Part shown: in pieces, positions 38,501 to 50,500 of the stretch
Position numbering within the stretch: the stretch's first letter is position 1
Layout of the letters: the number at the start of each line of letters is the position of its first letter
Source: Ypsolopha sequella
Taxonomy: Eukaryota > Arthropoda > Insecta > Lepidoptera > Ypsolophidae
Assembly (NCBI GenBank): GCA_934047225.1
Contig: OW203989.1
Location: forward strand, 7,663,977 to 7,727,976
Direction: 5' to 3'
DNA: 64,000 bases
The notes under the pieces: generated by a model
Told to the model about the DNA's origin: nothing
Databases searched by the model: none
Seen by the model: the letters and a program-made list of their open reading frames with translations, nothing else
Position numbers and translations under genes: made by a program

Positions 38501-41500
38501 CTGTGTAGTATGAATTAGAGGAGGAACGGTGTTCAGCACAATTACTGTTACGATGTGGGCTGTGTAGTATGAATTAGAGGAGGAACGGTGTTCAGGACAA
38601 TTAGTGTTACGATGTGAACTGTGGTTAATATTAGAGGAGGAATGGTGTTCAGTACAATTAGTGTTACGATGTGAACTGTGGTTAATATTAAAGAAGGAAT
38701 GGTGTTCAGCACAATTACTGTTACGATGCTTACCCTTCGGTCTTTCACGATAACTTCTTTCGGCGACATGAAGGGTATGAATTCGCACTTCTCTTCCTTT
38801 GCCAAATCAACCTGAAAATCAAATACGAGTATATTGTGAAAAAAACCTTTAGGAAACCGAAACGTATACAATGTATGTATAGGTCATGCTAATGATTATA
38901 TAATATATATTATAAATATTATAAATTCATGAGATTTCAAAACTCTAAGTCATATTTGCTCATATAGAATACTTACTACTTACTTTTAATATTTTATCTA
39001 CATTCCAAAATCTAGTTCAATTAAGAGCCGTTTAGCAGGCGGATTGTGAAAAACCCACCATCAAAACTGAAAACTTAAGGGGCTGCACTATGCTAAAATT
39101 TAGTCCTGCTCTAACGCGATCCTGCTCTAATCAGATGCCGCGCACGCAAAACTTCAGTTATTTTTAAATCGTGGCTACATTATGATTACCATAATTTCCT
39201 TATGTAATAAAGATGGTTTTTTCTCGTTAGTATCTGCGTGTGTTGGTTTCGTTTCAAACGGTTTTGAAACACGGAAACTGAATCGCTTTTTTCGTGAAAT
39301 TCATGCTTTTTTAAAAGTAATATAAGTAATAGAAGATTGAAAGTATGTTTATTTATAAGGTGTAATTAATAATTTCCTTGAGTCACAAAACACTACATAT
39401 TTTATTTTTTATTTTTACCGTCTATATTGACGGAACTGAATCCAATACACAACTGATGTTTAGCATTGTGGAGCCCCTTAAATTCAAAATTTGCTCAAAT
39501 GTTATCCTACAAAACCTTAATACCTTTGTATTCTGTATACTGTCATCACAAAGTTTCCATTTTACAATCCACCTGCTAGAGGGCTCTGTGCTGACATGTA
39601 TATAAACAAAATATTGAAGCGCTCAAAGTTTATATCATAGATATCTTAGGGGGCTGCACAATCCTAAAATTCCGTCCTACTCTAACGCTTTGTATTTTTT
39701 AACTGTCTATCCTTATCCTGCTCTAATCAGATGCCGCGTACGCAAAACTTCAGTTATTTTGGAATCACGGCTACATTAGGACACTAATTATAATTTCTAT
39801 ACGTAATAAAAATGCTTTTTTCTAGTTAGTATCTGCGTGTGTTGGTTTCGTTTCAATCGGTTTTGAAATACGGAAACTGAATCGCTTTTTTCGTGAAATT
39901 CATGCTTTTTTTCAAGTATTATCATTAAAAGATGATTGAAAGTAGGATGGAGCGAGTCAAAAATTATTTATTTATTATTTATTTTTTTTCAAATTTTTAC
40001 CAACTGAATCCAATGCAAAACTAATGTTTAGCATTGTGGAGCCCCTTAATACTTAATACAATTTAGGGAATAACTTATTAATTATAAATAAAGATTAATA
40101 ATATTAATTATGATCCTAGAAAACTTTTTGAAATGTAGTAAACCAACATCAATTGATTTGTGTTCAATTTCGAAAGGCATCAAAGAAAGAAAAGAAAGGA
40201 ATAAAAGACTGACGTTTTGGACAACCCAAACCACCTTTACTTTGATATTTAGGTATTTGTTTTCCACTTGTTTTCCACTAACCTCTTCAGGCACGGCCCT
40301 GATGTTAGTGACTCCCTTCCTAAAGACCACGAAGACCCTTTTAGCGCCGCATCTCAGTGCTGAGGTGGCACAGTCAAACGCTGTATCACCCGCGCCCAGC
40401 ACTATCACGTTACCGTGGAGTTCTGGCAATGACGCTTTACACGCGCATAGTCCTAGAATAAAAGAAGTTTTTGTAGCGTACGTCGCACCATTTTTAGGGT
40501 TCCGTAGTACCTAAAAGGTACAAAGGAACCTTTATGGTAAGTCTCCGTTGTCCGTCCGTCCGTCCGTTTGTCACAGCCTCATAACTTTAGCACCGTTAAT
40601 AACCCGCTCGGTATTGTTCGTCCGTTTGATACGAAGCATTATTTTAAATATTTTTCTCGTCTTTACCGCGATGTTTTTGTAAAAACCAGGGGCATACACC
40701 AATTCATATGGGCCGTCTAAATGAAGGCCTACAATTTATTTGATTAAATTGTTTCTCCTTTGCGAGTTATTTTGGTACTTCCATCCATCAGCCCGTATTC
40801 GTCCACTGCTGGACATAGGCCTCCCCCATATTACGCCACTCTTGGCGGTCCTCAGTCATCCTCATCCAGCCACCACCCGCAACGTCCTTCAGATCGTCAG
40901 TCCAGCGGGCACGAGGGCGCCCTACACTACGCTTTGCTGTACGTGGTCTCCATTCCAATGCCTTACGGCCCCAACGGTCATCACGTCGGCGACAAATATG
41001 GCCAGTCCACTGCCACTTCAACTTACTGATTCGGCAGGCTATGTTGGTCACCTTTTTGTACTTAGATATTATAAAAAACGATTGCGAGCGGGCTCGTAAT
41101 ATAGTACTAAAATAACTCGCAAAAAAGAAGCAATTCCATCAAATAGATTTTAGGCCTTTATTTAGACGGCCAATACGAAGTGGTGTACGTCCCTGGTTTT
41201 TCTAAAACCATCACGATTAAAGGCCATAAAAATATTTAACACAATGCTTATATAAAATAGTTTTGCCCACATAATGCAGTGCAAAAAAAAATTGTAATAG
41301 CTTAAAATATTTCTAATACAAAAAAAAACCCAAAAATACAATATCGGTATCAAATTATAGATACTAAAGAGCTGATTGTAAAAATATATACCCTAACAAT
41401 ATTTACTGGCACTGATTTCGGGAAATCTTTCAAATACCACAAAAATATGTATCTCCAAAACTAATGGACCGAAAAATAAGAAAAAATCATGGTAAAATGT

Positions 41501-44500
41501 GCTTACGTAAAGATTACAGGAAAAAGATAATAGCGGTTGAGAAATTCACGAAAACAAAATGGCAAAATTAAATTTTTATCCATCATACGGAACCCTAGGT
41601 ACGCGAGTCTGAATCGGGCTTGGCCGGTTTTTTTATTGGTTGTTTTCTGTTCGTAAATACTTACTATTCAATTGGCAAACAAAATGAATTTTAAAAATAA
41701 GGGTAGGACAAGAACTAAAGGGGAAATAAGTAATTTTTTACCAAAAAAAAACATGTAGTCTTGATCATCATGAGATATACCTATAGGGGCTGTCAGAAAT
41801 GTTTCCAGTGTGGACTGTCTCTAGAAACAGTAAACACCCATACAACCTCTTTTTAGGGATGATTTTTACGTCCCAACGCAGATTTTAATTTTATTAAAGC
41901 TGAAGCTTATTTGGTCTGTATGCTGAGTAAATTGAGGACGGCCATACTTTTTGTGGTAACCAAGCAGTTAGGCACCAAGTTGGTCCCCGAAAAACACATA
42001 CCTCTCTTACTTCCCTTAGACACAAGGGGGAGGAAGTCCTTGCTGGTGTAGAAGCCCATCAACTGGGTGAGACCCTCGAAGATGGGGACCTCTTTCGGTT
42101 CCGGCAAACCGATGCCGAGGAACACGGCTGCGTGACCGGCTTTCAGAAGACCCTGGATTAAGAAATTTCTTAGGTGTGGCGTAAAGGGCTGTCCATACAT
42201 TACGTCCATATATTTGATATTTTTGCCGATTTTTGACCTCACCTACAATCATCCTACCGTCACTATCCAATGACCCCACCCTCTCACAAAACTGATGTAT
42301 TTTCGTTATCTGTATTACAAAATCTATAGTTTTCTTCTTTTGGTATGACCCCCCATTATTGCCATCTATGCTCATGATATTACCATCATCCGCAGGCCAG
42401 ACCCCTAATTTCAAATGACGTAACATATGGACGGCCCCTAAGCACGGGTCTTTGAAATCACTAAATTTCATTAATCATGCCCGTTTCCCTAAAACATACA
42501 AAAACGTAGCATTCTAACACCTCGCTCGCTTTTTACCGTTTTTAGGGTTCCGTACCCAAAGGGTAATCAACGAGACCCTATTACTAAGACTCCGCTGTGC
42601 GTTTGTCTGTCCGTCTGTCCATTTGTCAGCAGGCTGTATCTCATGAACCGTGATAGTTAGACAGTTGAAACGTTCACAGATGACGTATTTCTATTGCCGC
42701 TATAACAACAAATACTAAAAAACAGAATAAAATAAATATTTAAGGGGGCTCCTATACAACAGACATGTTTTTGTAGATAATGGTACGGAACCCTTCGTGC
42801 GCGAGTCCGATTCGCACTTGGCTGGTTTATTATCTCTTATCTCAGAGGCCGAACTGCGATGTGCGGTCACTAAAATCTCTGCGAACGCTTGGATCTTCAC
42901 ATACTCAAATCGCGGTGGTCAAGAAGAACGCCCATTCTGGTTGTTTGGACTGCAGAACGCGCTGTGTAAAAGGGTAAAAAATTGGTACGTTCTGATCAAG
43001 CATCCTTCATCTTAAAAGGCTATGCGAATTTTATTTTTGTCACTGTCACTCCAAGCGAAAAATCGCTCAGTGCCAGAGGGGCGGATTCAGGGCAAAAGGG
43101 AAAAAGTTCGTTTTATATTTTTATTAAAAAAACTAAAATAGCTAGCAAAATTTCAAATATTGTTGAAACACACCTAATAAAATATGTTTGAGTTCTGTAT
43201 ATGGTTCCTATTCGTCAAACGAGGAGAAAAAGTGTGTTTGAAGACCTCATTTCAACAATTATTTCTATCGAGGAAAATTTATCCAAACATGTTTTCCAAT
43301 TTCAAAACCCTAGATTATATAGTCAAAATGCATTTACGAGAAATTTATTGAAATTTTCCGTGTATTTCATGAAATACACAGAAAAGAAACACCCGTATTT
43401 TTTTGCATATCGCCCATCATTGACGCATTCTATCAGGCGCGACAGTAGTCTAAACATAACCCCATTGCGAATAAAATAAAAAGAATACATAATAAAATGC
43501 CAAAACAATCAAGGCAGGAATTACATCAACAGTGAGATCCTTAGTAGACAGCTTCCTCCCGGTCACGAACTTGACTCCCAAGTTCTTGACCAGCTCTATC
43601 TCGAACTGCACCACGTTGAATGGCAGTCGGTACTGAGGGATCTCTGCTGAACTGGAAGATAGTAATTTCACTTTTAGAAAAACATAAACAACATAGAGGT
43701 ACAGGTCGCGGCACGATTTTTGACTGCTCGGCGAAAGTGGTGAGGGACTAGCGCATGTGTTCATTCGCGCAGAAAGTTACTAAGTGCGATAGAGAAAAAA
43801 TGACTAGCGCAGTCAAGGTCAGATCACATAAACCGTGCCGCTACCTGTATCAGGGATGTTTCCAAGTGTAAACTGCCACTGGAACAGTCAAAACTGGTAC
43901 CGACGTCCTATTTTTCCGACAATTTTTACGTCCTAACTAGAGAATACAATCCCGAGCATGTTTTTCAATCCCGGGCTTACGGGATTTTTGAAGCCTTTTC
44001 CCGGGATCCCGGGCCTATCCCGGGATTAGACTATGTGGTTTCTAATTGAGCTAAAATTTAAAAAAACGAGTAATAAAAAAAATGTCTTTAATGTCTTTGC
44101 ACAACACAAATCAGAACAATAATAAGAAAAGAAAAAACACAAACCAAAAAATACAATACTTTTGCAAGAAATTAAAAAACAGCACAAAATAACTATTTAG
44201 AATTTCGAAAATATAGTCGCAGAAATATCAAAGCATCCAATGTTTGACTTCCGAGCCTGCTTCGTAGTTTATTGCCAACATAAGCAGCAGCTGAAAACGC
44301 TCGTTCAGGTTCTACGCTGGTTGGAGGAATAGACAATAGATACTTATATGCTGTTTCTAAGTGATATCCACGAACTCCTCCATTTTCGAACAGGCTCATT
44401 TCACGTCTAATACTATTTGCCAACCCCAATTCATTTTGTACTTGTACTTCAGGATCTGGGGATTTCATACTCTTGTTAATTTCCAGCTGTAACTTTTCCT

Positions 44501-47500
44501 TTAATGTCAATTGGGGTTGGGAGGTTTCTGACCTTAGCTCATCATCTGTTTGTGATCCTGACCTTGCTTCTTCTTCCGTGTTATCTCGACTATTAAGTCT
44601 TTTAACAATACTCTTTATTTGCTTCCTCACTAAAGCCTGTGTCGGAACTGGAAATAAGTCGTGCCATTCCAAATCCGATAATAACTGATTTTCATCATCC
44701 ATTCGTGGATTTTGTAAATAATTTAACACGCCAGTTAAATCATCACTTCGTCGTTGCTTTATACGTTCCACTAAGGATGTTTTAATTTTTTTGGCAAGTG
44801 CTGAGTTTTTGCTAGACAGTTGTTTTATAAGAAATTTCAGAGCGGCATCAGCTGTGCATAAATTAGCATCTCGCCGACAGATTGCTTCTACTGTCAATTT
44901 AATTGGGGTCAGCACTTCAACAATTTTATTTACCAATTCAAAATCAACATCTTCTAAACGAATTGGATGATTGAGATCTATAAGAGCTTTTTGAATGCAT
45001 GCTTTTAAAAGATAAAATCGCTCCAGCATTGTTAAAAGACTATTCCACCTGGTTTTACAGTCCAAAAGAAGTGACAGCTCTTTTCCATGTTCAATTTTCA
45101 CATATTTTTGAAGTACTGTTTCATTTTTCAACGGAGATCTTTTGAAATACACTACAACTTTGCGGATTTTCTTTATCAGCTCATTAATATTTTCATATTG
45201 TGTTAACTCTGGTACGTGTTCTGGCGCAAGATCATTTTGTGACATTACGATTAAACCTGATTCTGGACAGTCTAAGTCTTCTAAATGGTGTTCATCATCG
45301 CTGTCGTCCATATAATCAACATTCACAGCTGGTTCATTTATACTATCATCTGAGGTAGGGCTATCTTGCAAATTATTATGTTTTTCATAAAGCACATCAC
45401 AGACCGCCAAATTGATACCATGTGCGAGACACAGTTGTTGTTCAGTGCAAACAAGCCGCCCCACCTTTATCATAACATTCGGTCCATCGGTTACAATAGC
45501 CACGATGTCAGTTTCTAGGGAAATGTCAAATTTACTTAGACGCTCTTGCAATATACGAAGACAATTTTCAGCTGTCATACTTCCGTAAATAGGAACAAGT
45601 CCTAAGTTCCAAAATTTTTTATATGAATGAACGTTGACCGCCATGTATCGTTTATTGGAAGTTGAAGTCCACTCGTCGAAAGAAAGACTAAATCTTTCAC
45701 CTGCACTTTTCAAATGTTGTAATTCTGCAGTTACTTGCTTTCTGATTTTTTCACTGTAATTCATAACACGTTTTCGAACAGTGACGGCTGACTTTGGTAA
45801 ATCCGTGTATTTTGCTAAGAGCAATTTTCTCAAATCATCTGAGGTTATGAATACACTGAATGGAAATCCATCTAATGCAATCATTCTTGCCAAGATATCA
45901 TCCAGGCTATCGTCGGCACTTTTAGTAAAATAATCATCTAACTTTCGCTTGGCTGGCGGCGGTGCTGTGTTCAGATTTTCAGAATCTTGACTTGTTGAAG
46001 CTGATATAACCTTGATATTATGTTTTGATAACAAATGTGTATGTAATCCCTTAGTTGATCCACCCAAAGTCTTGAGGATGGCTGGGCATCGCTTACATTT
46101 AGCACTATTCCCGTCCTTCGCAACTAAATAATAACTCCACACTGACGTCGTATCACTGTCTTTTTTATGTTTAACAAAGTCTCCCGCCATTTGAAAAACT
46201 TAATTTCAGATAATTGACTTTTAAATTTTAATGGCGTAGCCTACGTAACCCGTCACTGACAGAACAATAAATGAAAAAAATAAAACCTGATTTGCATATT
46301 TATACTTTCGTACAGGGAATCCCCGACGGGAAATACCCGCAACAATATTATGATATGAGATGATCGGGTGATTTGATTCCCCTGTTGGTCCGTTGGGGAA
46401 TTACCTTAAGAGTATTGTATTAAAGTATTCCGAGTGGGGAAGTCCCTTCTAAGTTCTACGACAAACATATTATTAGGACTGTACCTGTGTAGTAAATAGT
46501 GGGTACCTACGTATTGTACGAGTTGCTTTTTGTCGTAATGTATTAAAATAATCTAGGCAAGGTTATTTTCAAGACGCAACGGACTACGGAATACAAACTA
46601 GACTTGTTTGTGGCAATCCCGAAAATCCCGAGATTAGCCAAGTACAGTCCCGGGATTTTCGAGGCCAGAAAACGGTCGGGATCCCGGGATCCCGAGATTT
46701 GGGATCCCGGGATTGTATTCTCTAGTCCTAACGTAATAAAAGTGAGCCTTCCGCATTGGTTCGCACATGAATACACGCTTTATATGGCATGTAGATTTAC
46801 TTAAGGGCCTTACTATTGCCAAATGGGTACTTTCTAAAGCCTACTCCTCGTTTATGGCCAAACCAAGAATATTGAAAAAATGTATTATGAATAATCAACT
46901 CTTAGACAACATACGCAACATTTTTCTTTTTCATACCACCAAAACTTCTACATGATTATTTTTTTTAATGAATGGTGTTTTTTGACCTCAAATTCCCTAC
47001 TGCTCCTGAGTTGCTTGGCCGATTGAATTCATTTATGCTTTGATAAATAGATAAACTTTATAGCTATAAACATAACATAACATTATTCAATCGAGTAATC
47101 ACGTCAAAGTGAAAAGTATAATTTTCTCCTATGTCGCCCTATCAAGGACGCAGCGAGCGTCGTAACAGCCACTATGCATTGCGCGCTGATATGAACGTTA
47201 TTTCAATGTTGTTTCCGTTGATATTTGTAGTGACAAATATCGAGCTGCTAATTTGGCGATGGTAATCGCCTTAAGAGGAAATAGAAGAAAAAATCCCGTA
47301 GCTTGCTTTAGAAAGTTATTTTCAAATACGTTTCTGTGACTTTTTTTGGGAACGCCTACTCGGCTTTGTAAGTGATGGTTTATATTAACTTTAAGCACGG
47401 TTCACCTTTATTGGCTATAGACAAATTTTCAAAAATTAATACATGAATCATACCTTAGTCCGCCAAGAAATTGTTCCTTCTCATAAATAGTGATGTCCTT

Positions 47501-50500
47501 ATAACCGAGTCGCGCCAGGAAGCACGCGGCGGAAACGCTGGCAGGCCCGCCGCCCAGCAGTGCGACCTTCATGTCGCCGCCTCGCGGCAGCGGCCGGGTG
47601 TTAGGGTCCAGGGTTTGAGGGATACCCATCTTCATGAACGTCTGGAATTTTTTGGTTTGTCATAATTATATTTCAGGTGTAGTGAATCCCTGACAGAATG
47701 GTGACCAAGAGGTGGTAGTAGACGAAGAGTCGGCAAACCACCAGCTATGGCACCTGGGGTAGCGGCGAAGGGAAGGTGAATCAACTTTCCACTACACTTG
47801 AGGCTTGCTACTTAGGGCTTACAATTAATTTTAATCGATTTAAAAAATCGATTTTTAATAAATTTTATACGTAAAGGATTTACTCATTTTAATTTTAGAT
47901 CTCAAATTAAATTGTGGACTGATGCGATTGCATTGTTCTTAAAAGATCTTAAATTAAATCAGAAATTAATTAATTTGTGGGATAGTACAAGTAATTTTCA
48001 CGAAGAATAATAGATTTATGATCCAAAGTAACGAAATAATTTTCATTCAAACTTGTGGGAACAAATGACGACGACAGATTATAATTTCGTTCTAAAATGT
48101 TTTACAATATAATTTTGCTATTTAAAACTTTCGTAATCCAGTGTATGAAAGTTTTAAATAGCAAAATTAGAGTATAAAATCATTTTGTTTGTAAAAAATC
48201 TGATTATTTGCGAGTATAAAATTAATGGGACGTGTAGAAAAAAGTAACAGTACGAAATTATAATACTTCTGTCGTCGTTATTGGTTCCTACAAGCTTGTA
48301 TGAAAATTGCCTTGGTCCATCCACCTTAAGAGTACTTTTCTGTTGATTAATGTATTTCAAACGCCTCCAACTTCTCTTTTCACTACCATACAGTACAATG
48401 GTCCAGATATATAGGCGTGCAGGCGTTTCCGGACTTTTCTTGAGATCGAAGTTACGAAAAGAAAGGCTCTTTTTGCTGACAAGAAATCTAGAGTCGTTGG
48501 TGATTATACTTCCTAAATATGTTCATTTAGCGTCCAAATTGTTAAACACAAAATACATATTTTCTTTTAGCTCTTGTAATTGTGTCATGTTTTCTGCAAA
48601 TGCTGCAATGTCATGAGCGAATCATATAAATTGTTTTCTTTTCCAGTTAATTTTGATTGATTTAAATTATTCCGAATGTATTATTTGTTTTATGGCACAT
48701 TATATAAAAATATTAAATATGAATGGAGAAAGTGGACATCCTTGATTAACTCCTTTGCTTTTCCTTCTTCTTCGCCTACCTCTATTAACGTTTATTGAGG
48801 TTGGAGGCGTTTCAAATGTGGTGCGGGGGGAGGATGGAGAGAATTAGCTGGACAAAAAGGAAGATACTAATGAATATTTAAAAAAACGGGGTGTACTAAA
48901 ACCTGTAACACTACCCTTCGCTCACACTGAACTCCGTCGAATCCCAATAACAACCCACTTACAACCTACATAGTTTAAACGTTTGGTGCTTAATAGAAAT
49001 GATTTTAACAGATATATGGCCAAAGTGTGATCGTCAGATTAGAACCTTACGTAGCGCCTTAAGTAGAACCCAAATTCTTTAAAAGTGATTCAGAGATGAA
49101 GATAGCTAACAACCCTTATTAATAGTCCTGTTCTAAATTATAACTTATCTTTCACGTGCTAAGTAAATTGGACATAAAATAATAAAAACCAAAATCGTAG
49201 ATTTAGATAGTAAAATCAGAAAATATAAAGTATTGGTAAAATGTTCAGATTAGAAATTTCACTGTTTGTCAGTTAAGCCAATATATGAAAGTCATAGAGA
49301 TAATACTTTGTAAACAAATCTAGATGTAAAATTCATTAATGTTACAAATAATAAAAAGGTGAGTTAAATCTCTGTAGCAATTCTGCGCCAGTCAGCCTCT
49401 TAAGAGGCTATGTGAATTTACTATGTTAGACTATACCCGCTACTTTAGACGATACATCACATACATATTTTGTTTGATTATGTTATGAATAAAATGCATT
49501 ATTATTATTTTTTTAATAAACACTACCAATAATTGGGGATGGATGAGATGAGGTATTTCTGAGTTTGAAATTTAATAATTTATTGATGATCAAAGCTGAA
49601 TAGTATTCTAACAGCTGACCTTTATGTATGTTGTAAAACTTATTACTCGATAGATACTTCTATACGAAAATTACTTATTTAGCTGGTAATCTTCGAATAA
49701 GTCCATAGGACAGTGAGTAAAATTCTCACATCTGTGATTATCTGGTCAATAAAATAGAGACTCAAAGAAAGCCATATTGGCAACTTCTCAGAAGTACCTT
49801 CCCTTGGATGTGGAATACCCCCTTGACTTTTTTTAGTGTATACTTTTTTTGAATTCTAAATTTAAGATTTATTTATTTATTTTTAATTTTACGCGCCTAT
49901 GTTGGTTCCCTGACTACACAACTCTGGTAAAGAACCAACAAGAAATCCAGAGCGTCCCTACCATCATAGTAACCAAAACTACAAATGACACAACTAATCC
50001 AACAGAATGATTTCAGATTTCTAACTTATGGCAATTTTGTGTTTCTGTACCAAATATATTTTATTTGTTCTTATGTCATTGTTAAGCTAAACTACCCCAT
50101 TTCAGTGTATAGTTAGCTCGTGGCTGAATTTTGCCTGACAAAAGAACAAGTACATCTATACAAATACACCAAATGTTACTAATTATATACTTGAGTAACA
50201 AATATTGAAATCACTCGTGTTGCACCATGTCCCATTCAAAGATTCAGTCTCTTAACAGATCTACTCAAATAGTGCCTGACAGTTAATATTAATTTCTTAG
50301 ATACTGCTGGTAATACTCAACTTAAAGTTGCTAGGTCAATATGACAAAACTATCTAGTAAAAACTTAGACTTTCATATTCAGCGTACAGTCATTCTGCTT
50401 ACTATTCAATAGAGAATTTCTATCAAGTCAAAATTGTAAGTTGTTTCAGTAATAAACTTCTCTAATACAATCGTCTTTGTTGTATTTAATGCAAGTCAGA

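Larger units (their letters stand above)
43850..46815. repeat. Older dispersed repeat split by the hAT element
   Basis: The flanks (43855-43937 and 46725-46815) belong to one repeat. A relative without an insertion at about 41770-41890 reads straight through TTTTTACGTCCCAACG at the point where the hAT entered. Confidence 0.65.

Noticed and set aside
38489..38871. Minus-strand frames with repeated [18 protein letters not shown] peptide text
   Set aside because: The repetition comes from translating the minisatellite. Only 38734-38811 is real coding sequence.
40110..40514. Open frame of 134 codons on the plus strand
   Set aside because: It is the antisense shadow of DPYD exon 6.
42780..43015. 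Overlapping plus-strand frames near DPYD exon 5 that might be an extra exon
   Set aside because: DPYD exons 4 and 5 already join in phase with no residues missing, the frames are on the opposite strand, and part is the GTGCGAGTCGGACTCGC-family repeat.
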